Positions 1 through 5,643 of a DNA stretch of 6,660 nt are shown piece by piece. Below the pieces are notes generated by a model, which searched no databases, had not been told where the DNA came from, and worked only from the letters and a program-made list of their open reading frames with translations. Position 1 is the stretch's first letter; the number at the start of each line of letters is the position of its first letter. Source of the stretch: JBATBW01 sp049662565 (GTDB lineage Bacteria; Bacillota_I; Bacilli_A; Erysipelotrichales; Erysipelotrichaceae). The stretch is taken from assembly GCA_049662565.1 (NCBI GenBank), contig JBATBW010000136.1, positions 1-6,660 of the forward strand. The letters run 5' to 3'. A program made the translations under genes and the position numbers.

Positions 1-98
1 ATAGAATACTACATCACGCAAAGGTAATTACCATCAATGGTAAATCATATAGATTAAAAGACCACTTCATAAAGAAAGACGATAAAACAAGTGAATAA
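1..98 (+). CDS. istB: IS21-family transposition helper ATPase IstB, C-terminal end only (5' partial)
   Basis: Reading from base 3 gives 31 codons ending in TAA at 96-98, with the tail LHHAKVITINGKSYRLKD. Seen in sequence: an R-x-LHH-x-K-V-I-x-I-x-G-x-SYRLKD pattern. Known of the family: this is the typical C-terminus of IstB, the DnaC-like AAA+ ATPase encoded second in IS21-family elements, where it works with the IstA transposase in target selection and strand transfer. The Walker motifs lie upstream, outside the window. The last residues are a short charged tail (HFIKKDDKTSE), close to where IstB proteins normally stop, so the 3' end looks intact. Whether the whole element is intact cannot be judged. 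Identification rests on motif memory over about 31 residues. Confidence 0.8.
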   Translation, partial: RILHHAKVITINGKSYRLKDHFIKKDDKTSE

Positions 99-132
99 TT
101 TAAAAGTATAAAACTATTGATCTTATCATAAT

Positions 133-162
133 TGTACATTTTTAAATAATCAAAAATGTACA
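133..162. repeat. Perfect 11-bp inverted repeat, candidate IS end or hairpin
   Basis: The arms tgtacattttt (133-143) and aaaaatgtaca (152-162) are exact reverse complements around the 8-base spacer aaataatc. Neither strand has a T-run after the stem beyond the arm itself, so it is a poor intrinsic terminator. Its place 34 bases after the istB stop favours a terminal repeat of the insertion sequence. A weak terminator or a protein-binding site remains possible. Confidence 0.7.
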
Positions 163-192
163 TATTAGAGTTAACATTTACAGATGCTCCTT
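163..192 (-). pseudogene. Possible start of a gene interrupted by the insertion sequence
   Basis: On the minus strand an AAGGAG Shine-Dalgarno sequence (192-187) stands 9 bases before an ATG (177-175). Only five codons (M-L-T-L-I, 177-163) follow before the candidate IS terminus at 162; reading on, the frame stops after six more codons inside the inverted repeat. Well-spaced AAGGAG-ATG pairs are uncommon by chance in intergenic DNA, so this may be the 5' stub of a gene downstream of the DUF454 gene that the element split. The stub is too short to identify and the call depends on the inferred IS boundary. Confidence 0.25.
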
Positions 193-258
193 ATATATCG
201 GAATTTCGGCTTTTTATTCATAACAATTAACATAAAAACAAACCTTCATTATCAAAAG

Positions 259-660
259 TTATGCACTCCTAGGCACATATTTTTTTACACCAAAACAAAA
301 ATACAATATATGAAACAACCATACAAACCCTAATATTACACAAGGGATATAAAGCTTTTTACCAAACATAATAAAGAAACCAAAGGACATAAGCAATGTC
401 ACCATGACCATAACTCTAATTTTTGTTTTCCAAGTCATACCCTGACCTTTGACAAAACTTTCAAGATTATTTTTATAAAGCTCTGTCCCTTTAAACCATT
501 TATCTAATTTATCCGAACTTTTCCCAAAGCAAACAGTTGCCATCATCAAAAATGGAAATGCTGGAATCATCGGAAGAATTGCACCAATTGCACCAAGTAC
601 TACCCCAATACAACCAAGGATAATATAGATAATCCTTTTTATTGATTTTTTCTTTTCCAT
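259..660 (-). CDS. DUF454 family (YbaN-like) inner membrane protein
   Basis: A 133-residue membrane protein. After a basic N-terminus (MEKKKSIKR) comes a hydrophobic segment at about 10-29 with G-x2-G-x3-G-x2-G spacing, then the DUF454 hallmark P30-x2-P33-x2-P36-F37 followed by CFGKSS (44-49) and an amphipathic W55-centred stretch. Two more membrane segments lie at about 83-99 and 105-123. This order and length match the DUF454/YbaN family, whose molecular role is unknown, so none is assigned. Two ATGs stand in tandem (663 and 660); AGAGG on the minus strand is 4 bases from the first and 7 from the second, so 660 is preferred, although 663 is possible. The gene is monocistronic here, with no clear terminator between its stop and the IS end. 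The family call is confident, the function unknown. Confidence 0.85.
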   Translation of the reverse strand: MEKKKSIKRIIYIILGCIGVVLGAIGAILPMIPAFPFLMMATVCFGKSSDKLDKWFKGTELYKNNLESFVKGQGMTWKTKIRVMVMVTLLMSFGFFIMFGKKLYIPCVILGFVWLFHILYFCFGVKKYVPRSA

Positions 661-663
661 CAT

Positions 664-1068
664 ACAACCTCTATCATTCTATCGCTATAGTACTTTCCCT
701 ATGCGATAACAAAATAATACCTATTTAATTTTTACTCTAAGGTAGTCTAGACAATATAACTTCATCTTGTGTAACACTTTAGTTAATCTATCTTTACACC
801 AATAATAAATCATATCCATATTATACCTTGTTTTCATAATAAACTTGTTATCCCATGCCTGAAAATATAAATGCTGTAATACAAGAACGTTAATTTCAAC
901 ACCTTTGATAATTATGTGCAGTCTTTCAAAATTAAAAAAGCAGATACTATAATATTAGATGCACTTAATTTTAAAAAAACTTAAACGAAATTAACATGGT
1001 CCTTTAAACTAATGTAAGGTCTATGAAATTTAAACTTTAAACTTTAGCGAGGGATAAATTTACATTAA
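664..1068. other. Gene-poor stretch with broken open reading fragments on both strands
   Basis: No intact gene is visible. On the plus strand ATG at 855 opens MPENINAVIQER and stops at 891. In the next frame the run NFNTFDNYVQSFKIKKADT continues to a stop at 982-984, as if one gene of about 43 codons had lost or gained a base near 890. On the minus strand 77 codons (954-724) are open to a TAG at 723-721 but have no convincing start or ribosome site; the first ATG, at 837, leaves 38 residues. The two readings overlap, so at most one is a real remnant. The plus reading has a more ordinary residue mix and is followed by the hairpin at 1069-1105. From about 985 to 1068 I see only AT-rich sequence with a small aaacttt tandem duplication (1032-1046). 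Confidence 0.35.
680..708. repeat. Imperfect inverted repeat in the DUF454 leader
   Basis: The arms tatcgctatag (680-690) and ctatgcgata (699-708) pair with a single bulged base around the 8-base spacer tactttcc. The repeat lies 20-48 bases upstream of the minus-strand DUF454 start, just upstream of its ribosome site, where it would form a leader hairpin or an operator. Nothing else identifies its role. Confidence 0.3.
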
Positions 1069-1105
1069 AATAGTCAACCCAATTGGGTTGACTATTCTTT
1101 TTGTC
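1069..1105 (+). terminator. 28-bp perfect palindrome followed by a T-rich tract; terminator or operator
   Basis: The half-site aatagtcaacccaa (1069-1082) is followed directly by its exact reverse complement (1083-1096), then cttttt and gtct. As RNA it would form a stable hairpin followed by U residues, so it can terminate plus-strand transcripts from the decayed stretch upstream. The minus strand has a weaker T-run (ttttaat), so termination in that direction is less likely. The right arm also contains the -35 element of the promoter that follows, which makes an operator role equally plausible. The symmetry is certain; the role is inferred. Confidence 0.6.
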
Positions 1106-1116
1106 TCTCCTATTAT
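1088..1116 (+). promoter_or_regulatory. Near-consensus housekeeping promoter
   Basis: TTGACT (1088-1093, 5 of 6 to the -35 consensus) and TATTAT (1111-1116, 5 of 6 to the -10 consensus) are separated by exactly 17 bases. Transcription would begin near 1122-1125 and read into the ORF at 1139 and the gene at 1328. The -35 box lies inside the right arm of the 28-bp palindrome, so a factor bound to that palindrome would block polymerase. Confidence 0.6.
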
Positions 1117-1138
1117 TTATTTTAGGAATCAATGAAAG

Positions 1139-1324
1139 GTGATAAATATTAATAACAACATAAAACTACTTGGACTTGATTATTATTATGATGGTATTGT
1201 AGTCAAGAATACTTTTAAGAATAATGGATACGAGAGTATATTTGAATACGATAGTAAATATTATGTTATTTCGGGAATAGGATTAAATGGTTTTATCATT
1301 TCGATGCATCCAAGGAGGAAATAA
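1139..1324 (+). CDS. Small hypothetical protein, doubtful start
   Basis: A 61-codon frame opening with GTG at 1139 and ending TAA at 1322-1324. It is rich in Asn, Tyr and Ile (for example LLGLDYYYDGIVVKN), soluble in character, with no signal peptide or membrane segment, and I do not recognise a family. The start is uncertain. AGGA at 1124-1127 is 11 bases before the GTG and right at the predicted transcript start. The best ribosome-site match, AAAGGTGAT (1135-1143), instead points to in-frame ATT at 1148, as if an ATG had been lost there. An ATG at 1132 opens only a six-residue peptide in another frame. It is the first gene behind a strong promoter and is followed within 3 bases by another gene, whose AAGGAGG site overlaps its last codons. 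Given the broken neighbour, it may itself be a remnant. Confidence 0.4.
   Translation: MININNNIKLLGLDYYYDGIVVKNTFKNNGYESIFEYDSKYYVISGIGLNGFIISMHPRRK
1312..1318 (+). promoter_or_regulatory. Consensus Shine-Dalgarno site of the decayed gene
   Basis: AAGGAGG sits inside the last codons of the upstream ORF, 9 bases before ATG 1328. It fixes that start and shows the gene was once efficiently translated. Confidence 0.8.
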
Positions 1325-1327
1325 AAA

Positions 1328-1782
1328 ATGAAAGAATTAAAGATTAAATTAGATTTATTTAACGGGCCAATATGGAAAGAGTATTACAATTTAGAGTCTG
1401 ATGCAGCGTATACATCGATAAAAGTTGTTGATGAAGACGAGCAAATTAGGAAATTGGACTGTGAAGCTCAGCAAATATTTATGTCTTTTTACAATCTAGG
1501 AACTGATAATTCAGCTGATATTTTTGATAAAGACAAGGCGAAAATGAATAAAGGGAAGTTGATTGAGTTGATATTTAAGATAAAATTACATCTATCGAAA
1601 TTAACGATGGTACTTTTATAGTGAAAGATTAAGCAATTATCGAGAGAAAAGGTAAAAACTTGTATGTAACAATAGATAATTCAATAATAACGATAAATGC
1701 TTATAGTTTTACAATCATTACAGCACATATAAAAAACAATAAGGTATGCCAATATTTTATTGATACACAAAATTCATTATAA
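1328..1782 (+). pseudogene. Hypothetical small cytosolic protein gene, frameshifted and interrupted
   Basis: An ideal ribosome site AAGGAGG (1312-1318) lies 9 bases before ATG 1328, and the frame runs 97 codons to TAG at 1619. From about 1577 the protein loses normal character (KIKLHLSKLTMVLL). One extra A at AA-G 1577-1579 would switch to a frame reading FKDKITSIEINDGTFIVKD, which meets TAA at 1630-1632 and then stays open for 49 more codons (AIIERKGKNLYVTIDNS and onward) to TAA at 1780-1782, just before the operon terminator. The ancestor was thus about 151 residues, with one deletion and one nonsense change. Alternatively the TAA at 1630 is the natural end and the rest is a second remnant. 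The acidic, Lys/Asp-rich soluble protein resembles small proteins often found as toxin-immunity partners, but I cannot name a family and that role is a guess. Confidence 0.6.
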
Positions 1783-1784
1783 AT

Positions 1785-1821
1785 AAAAAACTCTACCGAC
1801 AATAATATCAGTAGAGTTTTT
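1785..1821 (-). terminator. Rho-independent terminator of the suf operon
   Basis: The arms aaaaactctac (1786-1796) and gtagagttttt (1811-1821) are perfect reverse complements around a 14-base loop. On the minus strand the stem is followed by TTTTTTATTTAT, a good U-tract. It begins only 1 base past the stop of the phosphatase gene, so it ends the suf transcript. On the plus strand gtagagtttttct also gives a T-run, so it probably stops transcription from the decayed pair at 1139-1782 too, making it bidirectional. Confidence 0.9.
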
Positions 1822-1822
1822 C

Positions 1823-2587
1823 TTATATATTTACTAATTCCGTTAAATCATTAATAACGATAGTTGGTTTAATATTCAATTTATCAATATCTTCTTTTTG
1901 GTGAATACCCGTAAGTACTAATGCCGTATCAATATTACAATTAACACCTAAGGCAATATCCGTCAACAAATTATCACCAACCATAATTACTTCATCTTTA
2001 CTTAAATCAAAATATGAAAGACATTCATCTAAATAAACACCAAAAGGTTTACCTAATTGTAAGCTTTGTTGCCCACTAGCATATTCCATCATTTTTACGA
2101 CACTACCATTACCAATAGTTGGACCTTTTTCCGTTAAGATAATTTGGTCTAAATTAGTTCCTACTAAGATAGCATGATCTAATAAATTTTGGACACCTAA
2201 AGAATATCTTGCATAATTAGCGTCCTTATCTAAACCGACAAAAACAAAATCGGCATCTTTTTCGACAATCGTAAACCCATTGTCATTTAAAGCTTCTTTT
2301 AATCCACTACTACCAATGACAAACGCTTTGCGCTTATCATAATTCTTTTTCACAAATAAACAAGCGGCCATAGCCGAAGTAAAAAACATTTCCGGGGCAA
2401 TATTTTCATAACCCATATCCAACATATGTTGGGCATTTTCAACTAAAGTTCTTGAGGCATTGTTAGTCACAAAATAAAACCTAATATTATTTTTTAAACA
2501 ATGATCAATAAACTTTTTTGCACTAGGTATAATATTTTTACCATGATACATCGTACCATCTAAATCTAACAAATATATTTTACTCAT
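1823..2587 (-). CDS. HAD-superfamily class IIA (NagD-like) sugar/nucleotide phosphatase
   Basis: A 254-residue cytosolic protein with all HAD signatures: motif I DLDGT (8-12, nucleophile Asp8, acid/base Asp10), motif II FVTNNAS with Thr41, the motif III lysine in LGKPFG (Lys180) and motif IV GDNLLTD (204-210, Mg-binding Asp205 and Asp210). Motif I at the extreme N-terminus, TNN in motif II and an insertion between motifs II and III are typical of class IIA enzymes with a C2 cap (NagD, AraL, p-nitrophenyl phosphatase types), which hydrolyse small phosphorylated metabolites. The substrate cannot be read from sequence. The ATG overlaps the sufB stop as TAATG, with AGGA only 11 bases upstream, suggesting translational coupling to sufB. 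It is the last gene before the terminator. A link to iron-sulfur assembly is positional only; a general metabolite-repair or overflow phosphatase is equally likely. Confidence 0.9.
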   Translation of the reverse strand: MSKIYLLDLDGTMYHGKNIIPSAKKFIDHCLKNNIRFYFVTNNASRTLVENAQHMLDMGYENIAPEMFFTSAMAACLFVKKNYDKRKAFVIGSSGLKEALNDNGFTIVEKDADFVFVGLDKDANYARYSLGVQNLLDHAILVGTNLDQIILTEKGPTIGNGSVVKMMEYASGQQSLQLGKPFGVYLDECLSYFDLSKDEVIMVGDNLLTDIALGVNCNIDTALVLTGIHQKEDIDKLNIKPTIVINDLTELVNI

Positions 2588-3966
2588 TAGCCGATCGATC
2601 CTGACATATCTAATTTTAATAATTGATTTAATTCTACAGCATATTCCATTGGCAACTCCCTTGTAAATGGTTCTAAAAATCCCATGATAATCATTGATGT
2701 TGCTTCTTGTTCATTTAAACCACGGCTCATTAAATAATATAATTGTTCTTCTGATATTTTTGATACACTTGCTTCGTGTTCAATTGAAGAGTTATCATTT
2801 TTACTAATATTAGTTGGAATTGTGTCACTAGTTGATATTTTATCTAAAATTAACGTATCACATTCAATTTTACTTTTCGCATTATTAGCTTGTTTGCCAT
2901 GGCTTACTAAACCGCGATAATTAACTTTACCACCATCACGGGCAATCGATTTAGATATAATCGTACTACTAGTATTTTTACCAATATGAATCATTTTTGC
3001 ACCCGCATCTTGAGTTTGACCCTTACTTGCGACCGCAATTGAAATGCATGTTCCTTTGGCATAATCACCTAATAATACACAGGCTGGATATTTCATATTA
3101 ATATGTGAACCGATGTTGCCATCAATCCATTCCATATTACCATATTCATATACTTTAGCTCTTTTAGTAACTAAATTAATAATATTATTAGACCAGTTTT
3201 GCACTGTCGAATAACGACACTTACCTTCTTTTTTAATAATAATTTCCACTACTGCCGCATGTAAAGAGTCCTTAGAATAAACAGGAGCGGTACAACCTTC
3301 GACATAATGGATATCTGCCCCTTCTTCGACAATAATTAAAGTTCGCTCAAATTGACCCATTTGTTGCGTATTAATTCGGAAATATGATTGTAAAGGCTTG
3401 TCTAATTTTACCCCTTTTGGCACATAGATAAAAGACCCACCTGACCAAACCGCACTATTTAAAGCACTAAATTTATTATCACTATAAGGTATGACACTAC
3501 CAAAATACTCTTTCATAATTTCTGGATATTCTCTTAAAGCACTATCGGTATCTAAAAAGATTACTCCTTTATCTTTCACTTCATCTAACATATTGTGATA
3601 AACAACTTCCGATTCATATTGGGTAGATACTCCAGACAAGAATTTCTTTTCCGCTTCAGGTATCCCTAAACGATCAAAAGTATCTTTAATTGTTTCTGGC
3701 ACTTCCTCCCAACTAGTTTCTTGACGATCACTTGGTTTAATATAATATGTATAGTCATCAAAATCTAATTCACTTAAATCGACACCCCAAGTTGGCATTT
3801 CTTTTTCCACAAAATATTTATAAGCCTTTAAGCGATATTCTAACATCCACTCTGGCTCTTTTTTAATTTTTGATATTTCTCTAACTGTATCTTCCGTTAA
3901 ACCTTTTTTAGTCTTAAATACACTGACATCTTTATCTGAGAAACCATATTGATATTCGTTATTCAT
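2587..3966 (-). CDS. sufB: Fe-S cluster assembly scaffold protein SufB
   Basis: A 459-residue SufB, near the usual length of 465-495. It forms the cluster-building SufBC2D complex in the cytoplasm. Seen in sequence: an N-terminal helical part with the KKEPEWMLEYRLKAY motif (35-49), VEGCTAP with Cys225, a beta-helix core, ECDTLIL with Cys369, and the C-terminal signature EHEASVSKISEEQLYYLMSR (396-415). Cys369 lies 90 residues from the C-terminus, the distance of the E. coli SufB acceptor Cys405, and His397/Glu398 match E. coli His433/Glu434 by the same count. TTG at 3972 also opens the frame but sits 1 base from the ribosome site; ATG 3966, 7 bases after AAAGGAG, is the real start. It overlaps the sufU stop by 8 bases and shares an A with the next gene. 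Confidence 0.97.
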   Translation of the reverse strand: MNNEYQYGFSDKDVSVFKTKKGLTEDTVREISKIKKEPEWMLEYRLKAYKYFVEKEMPTWGVDLSELDFDDYTYYIKPSDRQETSWEEVPETIKDTFDRLGIPEAEKKFLSGVSTQYESEVVYHNMLDEVKDKGVIFLDTDSALREYPEIMKEYFGSVIPYSDNKFSALNSAVWSGGSFIYVPKGVKLDKPLQSYFRINTQQMGQFERTLIIVEEGADIHYVEGCTAPVYSKDSLHAAVVEIIIKKEGKCRYSTVQNWSNNIINLVTKRAKVYEYGNMEWIDGNIGSHINMKYPACVLLGDYAKGTCISIAVASKGQTQDAGAKMIHIGKNTSSTIISKSIARDGGKVNYRGLVSHGKQANNAKSKIECDTLILDKISTSDTIPTNISKNDNSSIEHEASVSKISEEQLYYLMSRGLNEQEATSMIIMGFLEPFTRELPMEYAVELNQLLKLDMSGSIG

Positions 3967-4402
3967 CTTCAAACTCCTTTATTAAAGAAGACATTCCATT
4001 AATACCAATAGTTGCGCACTTAATACGATTAGCTTGTTTGCCAACATTGACAAAAGCATATGCTTCTTCTAATATGTCATAATCCGCCTCTTGATTATCA
4101 ACCATCTTGTAATATTCATTGATAATATTCTTCGCATCATTAACTGATTTACCTTTAATTAATTCACTAATTATTGATGTCGATGCCGTTGATATCGCAC
4201 ACCCTACACCATCAAAACGGACATCTTTGATCATATCATCTTCAATTAATACTTGAATAAATAAATCATCGATACAACTATCACTAGCCATATGGATTTT
4301 TTTATAACGATCATCTTCTACTAATCCTTTATTATTAGGATATTGATAATTATCCAAAATAATTTGGCGTAATATTTCGGGATTTTTTAAACTTTCTTCC
4401 AT
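3959..4402 (-). CDS. sufU: SufU zinc-dependent sulfur-transfer protein
   Basis: A 147-residue IscU-fold protein of the Gram-positive SufU type. It accepts persulfide sulfur from SufS for delivery to SufB. The zinc-site ligands are all present: Cys43 and Asp45 (in DSCIDD), Cys68 (VGCAIS) and Cys129 (IKCATI), matching B. subtilis SufU Cys41, Asp43, Cys66 and Cys128. Cys43 is the expected sulfur acceptor. The insertion that separates SufU from IscU is present between the second and third Cys. Unusual points are DSCIDD in place of the common NPTCGD loop and loss of the Trp that normally follows the last Cys motif. AGGAGGG lies 4 bases before the ATG. The gene starts 8 bases after the sufS stop. 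Confidence 0.95.
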   Translation of the reverse strand: MEESLKNPEILRQIILDNYQYPNNKGLVEDDRYKKIHMASDSCIDDLFIQVLIEDDMIKDVRFDGVGCAISTASTSIISELIKGKSVNDAKNIINEYYKMVDNQEADYDILEEAYAFVNVGKQANRIKCATIGINGMSSLIKEFEDE

Positions 4403-4410
4403 ATGCCCTC

Positions 4411-5643
4411 CTATAAAATTGTATTAATACAATTTTCAATATTTACTTTCTTTAGTGCTTCAATAAATAAATCTACTTCTTCTTTCGTATTATAAAAAGC
4501 AATACTCGCTCTTAACGTTTCACTAGTCTTTAAAACATTCATCAATATTTTGGCACAATGATTACCACTACGAACACATACTCCTTGAGTACTCAAATAA
4601 CAAGCCACATCTTGGGCAAAAATATCTTTAACATTAAAAGTAATAATACCCGTACTAGCATGTTCATTATAAATAATTATATTATCCATCTTTTTCATTT
4701 CCGCTAACAAATATTGACGTAAATTATGTTCATAATCAAAGATATCTTGCATCGAATATTGCATCAAATACTCAATTGCTGCCTTAAAACCTAAAACCGC
4801 TTCAATAGCTGGCGTACCCGCTTCAAACTTATAAGGCGGATGTTTCAATAAAATATTACCACAAATATCAAAACGAGCATTAGAACCACCACCCATCATA
4901 AAGGGATCCATCTTCTCTAACAACTCATACTTACCATATAAAACACCAACACCCGTTGGTCCCATCATCTTATGACCACTAAAAGCTAAAAAATCAATAT
5001 CACTCTTAATGACATCTATTGGCATATGGGGTACACTTTGAGCCCCATCCACAACTACTATTGCCCCATATTCATGAGCAATCTTAATCATTTCATCCAT
5101 TGGAGCCACAAAACCCATAACATTAGTAATATTCGCAAAACATACAACCTTAACTCTTTCATGCATCGCCTTTTTAAAATTATCGATCGTAATTTTACCA
5201 TCTTCATCTAAAGGAATATATTCAATAATAGCCTTAGTCTTTTCACTAACCTTAAACCAAGGAAGAATATTTGAAGCATGTTCAGCTTCCGTACTTAATA
5301 TTACATCATTTTGATTAAGAAACTTCTGACCATAACCATAAGCCACCAAGTTTAAAGACATACTTGCACCACTAGTAAACACAATACTTTTACTATCACA
5401 GTTCAATAACTTACCAACCGTTTTACGCGCATCTTCATACTCTTTACTTACTTGATAAGACAATTCATAATCGCCTCTATTAGCGTTTACCGATAAATTA
5501 GTATAATAATTCACTACCGCATCAATTACCACTTGTGGTTTAAATGTAGTAGCCGCATTATCAAAATAAACTAAAGGATGACCATTAATCCCTTTATTAT
5601 TTAACATCGGAAAATCTTTTCTTATTTGTTTTACATCAAACAT
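4411..5643 (-). CDS. sufS: Cysteine desulfurase SufS (class II, PLP-dependent)
   Basis: A 410-residue enzyme that removes sulfur from L-cysteine as an enzyme-bound persulfide, leaving alanine. Visible residues: YFDNAATT (26-33), TSGA (90-93) and EAEHASN with His122 for PLP stacking, DGAQS with Asp199 and Gln202 for the cofactor, SGHK with Schiff-base Lys225, and RSGNHCA with catalytic Cys363 on the short class II loop, then Arg378 for substrate carboxylate binding. Length and spacing match SufS closely. Odd features: the catalytic loop reads SGNHC instead of AGHHC, and the position 19 residues before Cys363, which is His342 in B. subtilis SufS, is Gln344. The ATG lies within the end of sufD (13-base overlap), with a modest GGAAG ribosome site, suggesting coupled translation. 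Confidence 0.97.
   Translation of the reverse strand: MFDVKQIRKDFPMLNNKGINGHPLVYFDNAATTFKPQVVIDAVVNYYTNLSVNANRGDYELSYQVSKEYEDARKTVGKLLNCDSKSIVFTSGASMSLNLVAYGYGQKFLNQNDVILSTEAEHASNILPWFKVSEKTKAIIEYIPLDEDGKITIDNFKKAMHERVKVVCFANITNVMGFVAPMDEMIKIAHEYGAIVVVDGAQSVPHMPIDVIKSDIDFLAFSGHKMMGPTGVGVLYGKYELLEKMDPFMMGGGSNARFDICGNILLKHPPYKFEAGTPAIEAVLGFKAAIEYLMQYSMQDIFDYEHNLRQYLLAEMKKMDNIIIYNEHASTGIITFNVKDIFAQDVACYLSTQGVCVRSGNHCAKILMNVLKTSETLRASIAFYNTKEEVDLFIEALKKVNIENCINTIL

Larger units (their letters stand above)
1..162 (+). mobile_element. Right-hand end of an IS21-family insertion sequence (partial, boundary inferred)
   Basis: Bases 1-98 are the end of istB, the last gene in IS21-type elements, so the element's right terminus should lie shortly downstream. 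The best candidate is base 162: tgtacattttt at 133-143 is repeated in inverse orientation as aaaaatgtaca at 152-162, 11 of 11 bases, with an 8-base spacer. Read inward from the right the terminus begins 5'-TG and on the plus strand ends CA-3', as IS21-family ends usually do, and these elements often carry several repeated end sites. The left end and target duplication are outside the window, so the boundary is an inference. Confidence 0.5.

Noticed and set aside
133..162. Inverted repeat as an intrinsic terminator for istB or the DUF454 gene
   Set aside because: Neither strand has a U-tract after the stem and the stem is nearly all A-T, so an IS end fits better.
1069..1096. Divergent promoter on the minus strand using the TTGACT in the left palindrome arm
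   Set aside because: No acceptable -10 box occurs 16-18 bases away on that strand (the bases there read around atccct).
1..1822. CRISPR array, tRNA or riboswitch in the noncoding left third
   Set aside because: No regularly spaced repeats, no tRNA-like cloverleaf motifs and no conserved riboswitch core are visible by eye.
3967..3972. TTG start at 3972 for SufB
   Set aside because: It is only 1 base from the AAAGGAG site; ATG 3966 is at the ideal distance.
5026..5211. Plus-strand 61-codon open frame
   Set aside because: It lies entirely antisense to the well-conserved middle of sufS, has no ribosome site and a composition expected of a shadow frame.
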